NCBI GenBank assembly: GCA_001689485.1
Contig: LUJQ01000081.1
Span: 1 to 47,970, forward strand
Source of the DNA: Bacteroidales bacterium M6
GTDB lineage: Bacteria > Bacteroidota > Bacteroidia > Bacteroidales > Muribaculaceae
Length of the DNA: 47,970 nucleotides
Reading direction: 5' to 3'
In this document: positions 44,701 through 47,970 of the stretch, piece by piece
How positions within the stretch are numbered: position 1 is the first letter of the stretch
How the letters are laid out: every line of letters begins with the position of its first letter
Made by a program: the position numbers and the translations under genes
Notes under the pieces: generated by a model
Seen by the model: the letters and a program-made list of their open reading frames with translations, nothing else
The model's database searches: none
Told to the model about the DNA's origin: nothing

Positions 44701-45712
44701 ACGCATTGTCCATCATCTTCTGAAGGTCAAAGCGTGTCATGTGTGAAATATTGTCGGCGTGGCGGTTTGCAGCCGTTGTAACGATGCGCATTTCACGCCC
44801 ACCGCCCATAGCGGCATAATTGCTCCATTCGCGGTCGGCATTGCGCTCTTTGTCTGCCTTGTGCTTTTCCTCGGCTTCCTGCCAAAGTTCTGCCACGGCA
44901 TCATAGGCAGGGGCCTGTGCGTCATACTGCGCCTGCATCTCCACATCTTCGGGCTTGGCAGGGTCAAGTCCGTTCTGTTTCATGCGGTTCTCGAACTGGT
45001 GTCGCAGGCGATTTTTACGAGCGGTATCCTCGGCGCGGTCAGCCGCGAACTGGCTTGTGGTCAGACTGCCATCGGGCATGAGCCACTGGGTTACTGGCTT
45101 GCCGTCAACATACTCCACTCCATAAGGCTGTGGCGAACCGCCGTCATAAATTTGACCAGATGGAACATTAAGACCCAATCCTGCGGTCGTTTTAGTCCCT
45201 GCGAGTTGCGCTTGGAACTTCTTGGCGGCTCTCTTCTTCCTGCCCTCGGCTGTGAGCGGCTCGGTCATGCGTTGAACTTGTGCAATACGCTCTCTTGAAC
45301 GCTGATTGAAATCGTTGAGCATGGTGTGAATCTGATACGACATTCGTATCTTCTCCTGCTCGGAGGGTTGCCATGCAGCCTGTTCGGGTTGAGACTGGAC
45401 CGGTGCCTGCTCTTGCTCTTCCGCAGTTGCCGAAGCAGGTACGGAAGTAGGGGCTGCGGTCGCGGCAGGTTGAGCCTGCTGTTGTGGTGTCGGGGCGGTG
45501 GGCGCAGGCGCAGGTGTAGGTGCGCCAAATCCGATATTGCTCTCAAAGTCGGCGAACGGTTCCATGTTGTAGCCGTCAGCAACAAGAGCGTCATAAGCGG
45601 CTTTGCGCTTCCTGGGGTCTTTGAGGTTCTCGCGGAACTGCGCCTCTGGCTCCATCGCATAGCCGTTCTTGACAAATGCGTTATATAGATTGGTTACTTT
45701 ATCTTCTGCCAT
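26723..45712 (-). CDS. Giant 6,329-aa polyvalent (ejected) protein
   Basis: One uninterrupted frame of 18,990 bp. In approximate order: two tandem repeats of the form Y-x-A-x-V-x-x-G-Y-x-MEP (1-62); a Pro/Ala/Gln linker; a Gly/Ala-rich, membrane-prone region (440-610); a DdrB-like ParB region with VVLSGNNRTMSGDLAARQ (1455-1860); an inorganic-pyrophosphatase-like region with GTEGVDGDHIDVFL (2040-2160); a PBECR-like nuclease region (2210-2340); an N6-adenine methylase-like domain with RAFSGWGGLG, LEGSAGIGNVL and TNVPF in place of NPPF (3150-3420); an SNF2 helicase with AHEVGTGKT, DEAH, ATGTPISNT and QRMGRLLRQG (3950-4560); HEVAGH, a metallopeptidase-type motif (about 4950); and a C-terminal LPD38-like part (5470-5960). 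P1 DarB/DdrB-type proteins are packaged and ejected with DNA to block host defence. It follows two internal-type genes and precedes the portal, fitting ejection. Confidence 0.85.
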   Translation of the reverse strand: MAEDKVTNLYNAFVKNGYAMEPEAQFRENLKDPRKRKAAYDALVADGYNMEPFADFESNIGFGAPTPAPAPTAPTPQQQAQPAATAAPTSVPASATAEEQEQAPVQSQPEQAAWQPSEQEKIRMSYQIHTMLNDFNQRSRERIAQVQRMTEPLTAEGRKKRAAKKFQAQLAGTKTTAGLGLNVPSGQIYDGGSPQPYGVEYVDGKPVTQWLMPDGSLTTSQFAADRAEDTARKNRLRHQFENRMKQNGLDPAKPEDVEMQAQYDAQAPAYDAVAELWQEAEEKHKADKERNADREWSNYAAMGGGREMRIVTTAANRHADNISHMTRFDLQKMMDNAWARAGSKVTANCYNRLRQQYPDASEEELQTTASQMARQLTDNAVYQYAVQQNTPKSTLEYFGRTVADMNVINSISKGLARSQAGTSGDLAAYEAAMGEYGKNHRVAQIAGTVTGMAVDPVTWVSGGVGSLAGKGAINIGGRIVAGRAATSMSTQLGSRIFSSSLTGRIITGAAAGGGNFATYEMLKEGESQFLHGGHINSETGENEGYSAGAMLSAGGHGLVLGSVTGTLSPMIGNVADKTVKATTSTAAKAGVRLGEVAVSTLAEGTIFSVPEWINGDSDAMDVWTDNMAMMLGFKVSHGVKSAPRVIASLRPVKPVGGRPLTQAERNHNRMDFEERLRRNLDASPGDLSFTSDEREELRRAGYGELADLFSRDRVQEVQRPDIDPAEGAIELRAERVEAETISRNPEFDGYSSMEELMQDGRVSQSARAKAYYILTGRRLPMASVTGYTTNKDADGRVTVNSIAANGEVVTSRTFKNEQEAKQETDNIMRQAELNSVDVGERYKEAVADDMVLDAAISEVSPGADPATIKKIYRAVKAGNKDVTESQVQLVEFLDDAIGRNKEIADKYRPEAIRAELMNETGIDVDVVLRKMPGKRTEVEQAAVKSYLERLFPEEARQQNADPTPEQAEAQNRYEQGRLLYGRFEEGDPTVQADVDAIALRMQEAYQAVEDAFGAEAEYYMFHVNENPWALVNDPELTAEQQDAVLYYINAKAALDGVMDASNEVADRKRAEVEQSVGKRTHKDNGIIIPATMKVDDRQVYVVKGDVVMFPDGSAVDVRNSSESVVVMDAQTGEYEFTSPDQIFKVSEAVNPQDELDTALSVIEQEQMSVFGQNAIAPGEPAEGEAPIDRSADVSPEPAPETASTEEYDRGYEQGLEEAAKADDAWVANLIKIYSQNTPESMPETMKGRLDAFLYEQQRRAQSVPEMPENVPNPTENSVSDAEIAPETVSSVENGQQTALSRIPLNEQGEPRFEAVDKDTAWDGLVEAVGGETDAVDIAMAQVQQASTDLEALKKKPPTLKAPKLKGSPMAMAQAKREAAEQYQRDLAQYNQQIADTEARLATWNGIVGIYTSRNAELRRQQEEERRQRDAIAHDEAVARFEEEQRIKAEKQAEQERIGVHAVNPKIRERWESAPKVEGNEDALTLPDGSTISGRYILTEAGAASPSHDVNNAYAPTEGFPIDENGQSVNDRDYQRDKDAQQKVEGMAGNYDNRALQDPVIVSKDGVVLSGNNRTMSGDLAARQGTDRAYNDYLAQFGHKKYGFTPEQVASMKNPRVVFVPDEALPYDATTFARFNAQEKKSQGKPEAAVKLGKIVPYNVFTSIVNDISRYDRLSDYYADEKAIAHALGALMQAGVINDMQMPEMRTGTALSAAGKELIENTLIGKVFQTSPDAVRQIISMPTLRQSIVMGLNEIANNRTLARNGYDISEELAKAVDLVTRAKAAMPDVYTDGMPVSPFGRMQGLFDDEFGDSRVADATALLLADILNSGKPSDLRKVLTSYNNEAAQASGGQMDMFSGSIPTKEEILTTVNEHFRNATPKEQQALVDAAIAERKRRAEADAEQRERSEASEQTPNDDERSAVPQQPTADGGTELEPLAKERNDIHEDTPEEAALRARISVGDEWEEKGPAPDKPIYKRKLYVDGKHEVIQTDAPDKNGSYTGSQLTYEGRDFGDLKEIADYIDGGMQAEPTEAQKAAGNYKMEHRRVDGYNISIENAKGSVRRGTGADGKPWETTMQNDYGYIRGTEGVDGDHIDVFLSDTPEEGDVFVVDQVNEDGSFDEHKVMYGFPTEQAARDAYLSNYEPGWTGLGAITHVSKDEFKKWIQSSRRKTKPFAEYKSVKPIVGNDMIGRSLTEQEATELIARMEATAEVAPTIELTPENWIAQFGEDGTVETPIGIVKMGANQLLKLYSTKRTGYFGMIHPTLSTPDVILEEADPKEGSERDSKYLFIKTFVKSDGTRIVHFESVTVKKDGMEVSISSHEIKDKSLKNKMQNDIVLHLDEKLSPSSEMRLTEAPSESEGPDLVPTSDNVISSDRKDNTLSADKQAESAESSEPYTITPTTYTNKKGKTSDVHLVKFNRELTAEEKAALDTFVREPLAECKKTSRGWYDRKQGGYMMRSEEAARQLGEMLGNEEAVADVQPMTAEELREAVGASRTRNPRPKKSPINRVSLEDVMTDLSTKGETKLSDHAEPVKAEQEAQHEISDDEMQWLANELRELLGIGEDEGDADIKFRDPGELTPQERQRIQSAGIRLAMGLVERDTTSFPDYATKMVGLLGDKIRPWLKSFYEGARWTPGYEKYAFTPTEQVAVFDVQNFDKKQADPIAQAAMIVEERKAATASEQAQKELIETRNKNRRENDKQREADTAALAEKAEAVAGEAEVTAQSAGTGEAGRKRILRDLKRVDDTLDEVNDQLAILGYYEAEEVDKDFNEAYGYMRNAEKKAVKDAVELAKQLVNDLGLGLDKVTGSTTANRGKRKNAVTANIAPAGGDISIRLPLNEGRELYITIGLDPSVTPGDVTYSGDNLQATRIMYRVEWPDEKGHVSFDRMGRNCWADADVTYADLLKGIQREAKEYLPSSTPAEAEETHNGYKIGDEVMWDRYGNGNWEKVKIEDFDTDGGPIFEAVKGVMSEKGDWSRVKPADGIFGEAKRVARATQEKKRSSRKKDVTLKPEQPFGDLFGGLFDNTQSLSNHEETEMGTRPGEAGRQRQQLKQDTQVGGDEPRRETERPAGEAGSGSTGMDSDADRAGSRGLHDVATQPALERLPEKERKNVHNNHVERGTEVAPKSESARIKANIAAIETMKKLEASGEAPTAADMKKLRAFSGWGGLGKAFSDWDTSRQLRQLLGDKLYDEGAEMSRNSAYFTPAYIVDAMWDIARAMGFKGGRVLEGSAGIGNVLGLMPQDLSERSYIRAVEKDPTTGKMLSLLYPDAVVDIDGFEKVKIETGTYDLVITNVPFVPGLKVADTSGDGDISKEFKTSIHDFCIAKNVRKLRDGGVGVFITTAGSMDGTGRLHKWLSNRENADIVGMFRMHNETFGGTNATSDIIVVRKRVNGVKSPNAIDCSLTTGVRTAEYDTGEKKKVKNVGEVPIIKTLSMSYNRYYVEHPEYMAGEMHFGFEKGDTSFRPESKGLYPIKEKDQSQLLSQWVEDMKQKLADTSEEPAPTVMNHRDEYVPTYDKVGNEVKTGTVVVDSQGRICVNYDGTARPLMSKLDNKNPKSADERIAQFNKNKVKGRSRVQVVQDYNAIKKALNDLLEYQKTSDSDEGLQPKLKALNRAFDSFVATYGHLHGNNGLAWLKNDVDYPSVIALETYREEGLEHKKVFGKADIFSRRVVVRPEQPKATNVRDGVTLSIRQTGSLDTRYIAEQLGMSEADVRREVIEAGLGYENPLTHSMEAAHEYLSGNVREKMQQAEVNNEDGRYTPNITALRKVVPHNIPSHFIEFSIGSSWLRPELFEQYVKERTGASVKLTYAGGMWAMDKPKWTGEQDKSFGIRSEICDKIITGTELIEAAMTNRTIRVSKQQKDGPTISDPKATSACAAKVDEIRDDFKSWLRSRMESAPELAKEIEETYNNIFNNSAPMTIPDEYIPEYFDGAARVIGGKPIKMRKHQSKAIVRGTMQSLMLAHEVGTGKTFTLITTAMEMRRLGTAKKPMIVVQNATLGQFVASAKALYPDARILSLEDKDRNAEGRKDFYAKIRYNDWDMVVIPQSVLERIPDHPDRERRFIEESIQEKMDVIEAMSKDREAGRAVAALKKDVENLRDQLNKLSDTETAEGEVTERVMVTSGSKPKKDGKRAAIAKENAKTRAEEMLNRATDDTLNFDDLGVDAILVDEAHEYKHLGFATAMQRGVKGVDPSYSKKCQGLYLKVKAVQEKSGGRNVIFATGTPISNTAAEVWTFMRYLLPREVMEGHNIWHFDDFVRNFGSIQQMLEFTTQGTYKENNRFAGYSNLPELARIWAGITDTVLTAEAGEVKSQIPELEGGQPTDLYLPQTNGLRAVLKFVRAQLKAYDEMSGQEKKENSHIPLVMYGIAKAAAIDARLVMANAPDDPHSKTNEAVRQTLRSLEDSKAYNGTVAIFADNYQRKNKGTGAVEFNLFDDIRTKLIAQGVPAEQVVIMRDGMTDKAKEKIFAKVNAGEIRVILGTTQRLGVGVNIQERLHTLMHIDAPNRPMDYWQRMGRLLRQGNMHKEMGIPVRVIRFGVEDSLDVTAYQRLKTKGAIADAIMHSKDLLANNLENRILEEEGDEFGNITAELSGSQYAMLQNQTEKELRKLQAKQDQHRQHQMYIHRAEPRLREQIEKFGNDIMRSNEILALLENNPTTITINGKTYQSREDMQKVFEAHNKAMAAKKQSVQQDEPITSTLTFDIGNVHFTLTTHVSQIAGYGGQGPLSFDVYVQHDVVSHDIDYKRSFGDIPLKRIINELVDSVTSGKEERSNREAWVNAKERNETDLAALLKDKGKPFEHGERIKELEQKLEEYTIAMQEELKEKEAKYAEMDANIEDATDITFTSEDDEDSEDTPTNGDGNKYREDDDIDYSTLSDSNPMAMEARISELSKKVHTPVRIIRSLEELNEITSHRKRNAKGWWSAKDNEVVIVLPNNVNVADVDNTFVHEVAGHKGLRAFIGEERFNEFLGEVYNHASNPIRKVIDKKTDDMVNAEADRLRVRKAQARERAGEDVNSSYYADMAEARVEAEAKREEFRKEATEEYMSELGGRIGSEGFEKMSRDELTLWGKIKAKVQSFLDKFLRGLKIAKSIRLNDKDLSYILYKSWKNLRDKQGKGGVFAEAEDVVMRRRTGYDADDVTRFRDPGLGLEETITKMKAEALQANTDNLQAKRDAMRAIGGNLNHLRQAMARQREYDITTVKSVADLARILMDANLLDDLSKYETKRILGAINNVVGKQDVSRYVQKVMDIMVDNQLRMGANTLGRLLSIRGSHVDARGIEVQGELDPDGQRIAQVVRKATSLPKDNIDIRIAEAINRMSSTDQAIADDATIEYAGLQIARQYVEDITESKAEEKALRDSIKQAKEDKDAGQMTEDAYRQYVASTEDAIRQNKIERAEAFHSLVEQVGGVLNESVERAKAWREAEKQRVEEIHHNANSDMEGRPTDEHHKDDRTQKLVNNSGVRFLLAPLATFDQMLRMFGKKNTRGEGYLWNRYMRGWVSATEKEYTGYRDALKVLDAKVSEIYGKDMKWGDLFSIDRKLPKASVRFFDGGEMKDHELTQGNLLYIYMADKMSDGRMKLRRMGITEEDIEDIKNFLDPKFIQLADWMQEEFLVDKRNEYNEVHKRMFGASMAAIENYFPLKILANARLENVDVADDTTDTALPATSTGSIIKRRRNNLALDVTGANAFSVILDHLQQMERWAAFAEFNRDLNTLLSYKRFRNQVMNMSSVYGGGKTLWNNVRNVCRMAAGAYRPPIAALDKSAVNIAKGVTAAKVSFRVFTALKQFLSMPAYISDSNPMYLAANIANPIGAWRWSMKNLPLFEKRWSSRMAGDPRLLKSDMDWKMWRSRIVEIASRVGMSPNAFVDALTVAIGSHSMYQTKLAKYKRQGYAHDVAEARAKQDATILFNQTQQSSEGAFLSTMQVDRSWLSVLFTVFRNSSMSYTRQLYDSIRNLGHRFTPGYKGLSEEFMAKQMRRDGIDPDKADRNAKQEYRRGIIRDLVRVGVFGYVLQLAWNLGAYLPYLILGEDDEEKDKMWQDVWNHSMFGSIEGLTGGDVISAAGNMWVSGEGNPQYLTKDMPLASDVLSILKKMDKDQVSAMNDVINLLVQSTVGVNPQSLTDAVVAVMDYCGDDAETSRECALLMARVLNCPQSQLDKIYFDELDASGEEASQMTPSEIAERYARYKVRRGAPLTGWAYGNEQREKLMDKYRDRSNTLAKERLTRETDKQASQNMAQWLEEFEATKDRVKEIRKVKSRDEDRYDELLNELEITPEYDRYEIIKGYKRDVDALTKEWLNATTPAQRDSCAQAIIRLKSDMVRELINTQQ

Positions 45713-45724
45713 AGTGGATTATGA

Positions 45725-46762
45725 TTATGCGGTTGGAGATTGTCTGCCGGTGGGGCTGGGTTTGCCTGCATGACCGCCTTTCGTGGTCTTGGTCGATGTA
45801 CGCTTTTGAGGCTTGGATTCGGGCGTGCGCCTTGTTTCGGTTGTCGTTGTTTCCGTTTCGTCCTCTTCTTTCCATGTGCCGTGCTGTTTGGCATAGGCTT
45901 CTGCGGCTTCTCTTGTGCGAAACTTATGCTCGTTGCCATGCTCATCCCATGCAGAGAACTCATTTTGATTGGAGCGGCCGTGTGCAGCCGCAGAGGCGCG
46001 AGAGTTGGCGGCCGAAGCGTCCAAACTGCCTTTTCTCGCTTTTTCGGTGGCGATTTTAGCCTGCTGGAGTTCGGGAGCTGCCCCGGCTTCTGCTTTCGCT
46101 GTGATAGCTTCCTGCTCGGCCCGGTTGGCCTTGCCTGCCTGCTCGCGCTGTTTGTCAGGTTGCAGAGCTGCAAGCCATCCGTGCGCCTCTGCCTCTCGTT
46201 GAGCCTTTTCGCGTGCCAGTTTCTGACGCTCCTGCTGTGCTTCCAGTTCGCGCAAGGTCTTGGCACGCTCATTTTCAAGGTCTCCGAGTTTGAGCGAGAA
46301 TTGCAGATACTTGTCGGCATTCTTCTCACGCTCCGCTTTCAGACGTTCAAGGCGTGCGTCAACGGCATTAGTCATGCTCCCTTTCTCATGGTTGTACATA
46401 TCGGGAGCATACTGCGATGTAAAATACAGATTGCTCAACGCCGATATGCCGTCACTGACAGCAGCGATAATACGCTTGGATTTCTCCCTGCGCTCACGCT
46501 TCTTTCGCTCTTCCTCGGTTTCGGGGCGGTTGCCCTCCGCGTCCATCCAGTCTTGAATGGTCTTGATTTGTCGGTCAGTACCTGCGGTAGCGTCCACGCG
46601 CTGTTGCTGTTCGGGAGAAACAGCAGGCGTTTCGTGTTCGGTGTCGGTTGATACCGCAGGCTGTTCACTCTGCGGCTGAGAGCCGGACGTACTGACAGCA
46701 CCCACGGTGGCTGGGGTGGCAGCTTGGCTCTGCTCATATTGTTCTTCAGTATATCCTGCCAT
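45725..46762 (-). CDS. Probable internal virion / ejection protein
   Basis: A 345-residue, highly charged protein. Residues 1-60 are Ala/Gln/Ser-rich; then KKRERREKSKRIIAAVSDGISALSNLYFTSQ (about 85-115), a short amphipathic or hydrophobic segment after a basic patch; a long Glu/Lys/Arg coiled coil (about 130-270); a small WDEHGNEHKFRTREAAEAYAK motif; and a Lys/Thr/Pro-rich tail (PQKRTSTKTTKGGHAGKPSP). No enzyme motif. It lies between the 163-residue gene and the giant gene, 12 bp from the latter. Helical, charged proteins here are typical of podovirus internal cores; the role is inferred. Confidence 0.7.
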   Translation of the reverse strand: MAGYTEEQYEQSQAATPATVGAVSTSGSQPQSEQPAVSTDTEHETPAVSPEQQQRVDATAGTDRQIKTIQDWMDAEGNRPETEEERKKRERREKSKRIIAAVSDGISALSNLYFTSQYAPDMYNHEKGSMTNAVDARLERLKAEREKNADKYLQFSLKLGDLENERAKTLRELEAQQERQKLAREKAQREAEAHGWLAALQPDKQREQAGKANRAEQEAITAKAEAGAAPELQQAKIATEKARKGSLDASAANSRASAAAHGRSNQNEFSAWDEHGNEHKFRTREAAEAYAKQHGTWKEEDETETTTTETRRTPESKPQKRTSTKTTKGGHAGKPSPTGRQSPTA

Positions 46763-46775
46763 ATGTCACAAAGGA

Positions 46776-47267
46776 TCAGAAAGCACCTGCTATGCCTGCG
46801 CCTGCTTGTGCCACACCCTGCACGGCTGACGAGATAGCTTCTGACTTTTTTATTTCAAGATTGTTCAGAGCGTCATTTATCTGCGCGTCACGTTGCTGAT
46901 AGGTCTGCTCGATCTGGTCTTTGCGAGCCTCGGCATTGACGGCAATCTGCGATGTCGCGTCTGCGAGTGCCTGATTGTTGGCGGCTTTGGCGGCCGCAAC
47001 ACTCTCTTCCGTTCCACCCATCACAGCCTGCGCTCCGGCGGCTTGTCGGTTGCGGTTACGGATTGATTCCTCGGTTTTGGTTAGGATACGCTGTGCGTCC
47101 GCACGCTGGGTCGCGTCCTCATTATATCGGCGGTCATACCAGTCTTGGTTCGCCTGCTTCTGCTGTTGCAGATTCTTCTTGACCTTTTTCATTGCTTTGC
47201 TTGCCGAGATACCGCCGAAAATGCTCCCGACAGCCGACAAACCTGCGCCTACTAAACTTCCTATCAT
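46776..47267 (-). CDS. Probable internal virion / ejection protein (163 aa)
   Basis: A 163-residue protein with a Gly/Ala-rich hydrophobic N terminus (MIGSLVGAGLSAVGSIFGGI), a basic KKVKKN patch, a long helical middle with many Gln, Arg and Ala (about 35-135) and a second Gly/Ala hydrophobic end (AVQGVAQAGAGIAGAF). Glycine-rich amphipathic ends around a coiled coil are the pattern of small ejection proteins (P22 gp7/gp20 type) that help form the DNA channel. It is first in the transcript of the giant gene, 13 bp before the 345-residue gene. The specific role is inference. Confidence 0.7.
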   Translation of the reverse strand: MIGSLVGAGLSAVGSIFGGISASKAMKKVKKNLQQQKQANQDWYDRRYNEDATQRADAQRILTKTEESIRNRNRQAAGAQAVMGGTEESVAAAKAANNQALADATSQIAVNAEARKDQIEQTYQQRDAQINDALNNLEIKKSEAISSAVQGVAQAGAGIAGAF

Positions 47268-47282
47268 GATAGCGATGTTTCA

Positions 47283-47322
47283 AAAGTTATAATTCGTGCG
47301 CTAATTTACAGCACTATCTTTG
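47283..47322 (+). promoter_or_regulatory. Phage promoter P47347 (AAAGTTA-N25-TATCTTTG)
   Basis: AAAGTTA at 47283-47289 and TATCTTTG at 47315-47322, gap 25 bp, 24 bp before the ATG at 47347. It is interlocked with the divergent promoter at 47301-47340: each -7 box lies inside the other promoter's spacer. Confidence 0.82.
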
Positions 47323-47340
47323 CAGGCAACTTTTAAGTTT
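47301..47340 (-). promoter_or_regulatory. Phage promoter P47267 (AAACTTA-N25-TAAATTAG)
   Basis: Minus strand: AAACTTA at 47340-47334 and TAAATTAG (one mismatch to TAnnTTTG) at 47308-47301, gap 25 bp. It should drive the two internal-protein genes and the giant gene, about 20 kb. Confidence 0.7.
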
Positions 47341-47346
47341 TGTATC

Positions 47347-47778
47347 ATGGCAAAAGGTAAGAAAACAGGTGGGCGACAAAAAGGTACGCCCAACAAGGAA
47401 AACCCGCTCAAAGGGTATCTCCGCGCTCATAGCCTCGCATACTTTGAGCCGCGTGTACAGACCGACCCCGTAACTGGAGGATTGCGTGAGATTCAGCGTC
47501 AACGCCTCACGCAGGACGCCGAGGGAAATGTTTACAAGGTCATCGACCTTATTCCACTTACTGACTCCAAAGGCAACCCTGTCACGATGTCAGACTTCGA
47601 GGCCGACATGATTGCGCTCAATCCCAACGAGCGCGTCAACGCAGAGCTGCGCCTGCTTGAGTTCCACACACCGAAGATGAAAGCCGTTGAGGTCGATATG
47701 GACGTTCGCGGTTCAGTCACGACCATAGAGGACCGGTTACGCGAACTCTGCGGAGAAACAGACGAGGACGACGACTGA
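47347..47778 (+). CDS. Small basic protein with GGRQKGTPNK motif
   Basis: A 143-residue protein. The ATG at 47347 (MAKGKKTGG) fits the promoter; the frame is open to 47320 but that would start inside the -7 box. The N-terminal KTGGRQKGTPNKENP is a motif common in phage proteins annotated as DUF5681-like or small terminase. The rest is mostly helical, with a segment LLEFHTPKMKAVEVDMDV and an acidic end (CGETDEDDD). It is a single-gene unit between an interlocked promoter and its own terminator. It may bind DNA in packaging or replication; the iteron-like repeats lie 140 bp downstream. Confidence 0.65.
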   Translation: MAKGKKTGGRQKGTPNKENPLKGYLRAHSLAYFEPRVQTDPVTGGLREIQRQRLTQDAEGNVYKVIDLIPLTDSKGNPVTMSDFEADMIALNPNERVNAELRLLEFHTPKMKAVEVDMDVRGSVTTIEDRLRELCGETDEDDD

Positions 47779-47860
47779 CGCGCCCCTGCGGTCCGCTCTA
47801 TTTTATCTACTTTTAGACGCAACATAGTTTTTCATTTCTTAATTTTTGTAGTTTTTTCAG

Positions 47861-47897
47861 GCGACCAGTTCGAGAGGATTGGTCGCTTTCTCTTTTT
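47861..47897 (+). terminator. Intrinsic terminator
   Basis: GCGACCA (47861-47867) pairs with TGGTCGC (47880-47886), followed by TTTCTCTTTTT. It ends the transcript of the gene at 47347. The 82 bp before it (47779-47860) are AT-rich and hold no gene that I can see. Confidence 0.85.
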
Positions 47898-47916
47898 CCT
47901 GCACCGCCATTTCGAC

Positions 47917-47970
47917 AACCGAAACCGAACCAAACAAGAACCAAACAGAAACCAAAATAAAACCAAACAA
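47917..47970. repeat. 11-bp iteron-like direct repeats, running off the window
   Basis: AACCAAA occurs at 47928, 47939, 47950 and 47961, exactly 11 bp apart, and AACCGAA precedes it at 47917. Because 11 is not a multiple of three, this is not a coding repeat. The array is cut by the window end. Such helix-phased repeats bind replication initiators, partition or regulatory proteins, or mark packaging sites. Confidence 0.65.

Noticed and set aside
1..47970. tRNA genes, CRISPR arrays, insertion sequences, integrase or attachment sites
   Set aside because: Looked for on both strands by eye; no cloverleaf, spaced repeats, transposase or recombinase motifs were found. A tRNA-finding program would be needed to exclude a diverged tRNA.

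Overview
The window is most of the structural, lysis and DNA-packaging half of a tailed bacteriophage (or prophage) of a Bacteroidales host. The host call rests on promoters with the Bacteroidetes -7 box TAnnTTTG, on capsid, holin and tail-fibre proteins that resemble those of gut Bacteroides/Prevotella phages, and on a diversity-generating retroelement (DGR) of the gut type. I see no tail-tube, tape-measure or baseplate genes, so a short-tailed virion with large internal (ejected) proteins is the most likely form; this is inference. No integrase, repressor, tRNA, rRNA or CRISPR array is visible, so lifestyle cannot be decided.

Layout. 81-3527 (+): an internally deleted DNA cytosine methyltransferase, a small conserved protein and an 893-residue probable tail protein. 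3609-6882 (-): lysis module (holin, amidase, DUF6808/spanin-like protein) followed by three tandem paralogous proteins. 6997-7970 (-): a small soluble protein and a polytopic membrane protein. 8055-9957 (-): the DGR, with reverse transcriptase, template repeat (9639-9748) and variable repeat (9848-9957); the variable repeat is the 3' end of a 2,807-residue tail-fibre gene (9815-18238). 18235-22000 (-): two probable neck/head-completion genes, the major capsid protein, a 54-residue gene related to the capsid N terminus, and a scaffold-like protein. 22136-24647 (+): a possible small terminase and the large terminase. 24656-26611 (-): portal. 26723-45712 (-): one 6,329-residue 'polyvalent' protein carrying ParB/DdrB-like, pyrophosphatase-like, nuclease-like, DNA methylase, SNF2 helicase and metallopeptidase-like regions. 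45725-47267 (-): two probable internal virion proteins. 47347-47778 (+): a small GGRQKGTPNK protein. The right end is an 11-bp iteron-like array running off the window.

How it works together. Seven promoters share one exact grammar, AAA[C/G]TTA, then 25 bp, then TAnnTTTG (one copy has a mismatch in each box), and they lie in front of nearly every transcription unit. With the strong hairpin terminators this gives a nearly complete transcription map: 478-3527; holin to paralogs; 7970-6997; scaffold to fibre; portal; internal proteins to the giant gene; and 47347-47778. The terminase pair and the DGR transcript have TAnnTTTG boxes but no good upstream box, which suggests different control.

The strongest observations are: (i) TR and VR differ at 10 positions in 110, and all 10 are adenines of the TR sense strand; (ii) the shared promoter grammar; (iii) the giant multi-enzyme protein; (iv) two strong hairpins inside the start of the RT gene with 10 nt of perfect mutual complementarity; (v) the mini-gene that echoes the capsid N terminus.
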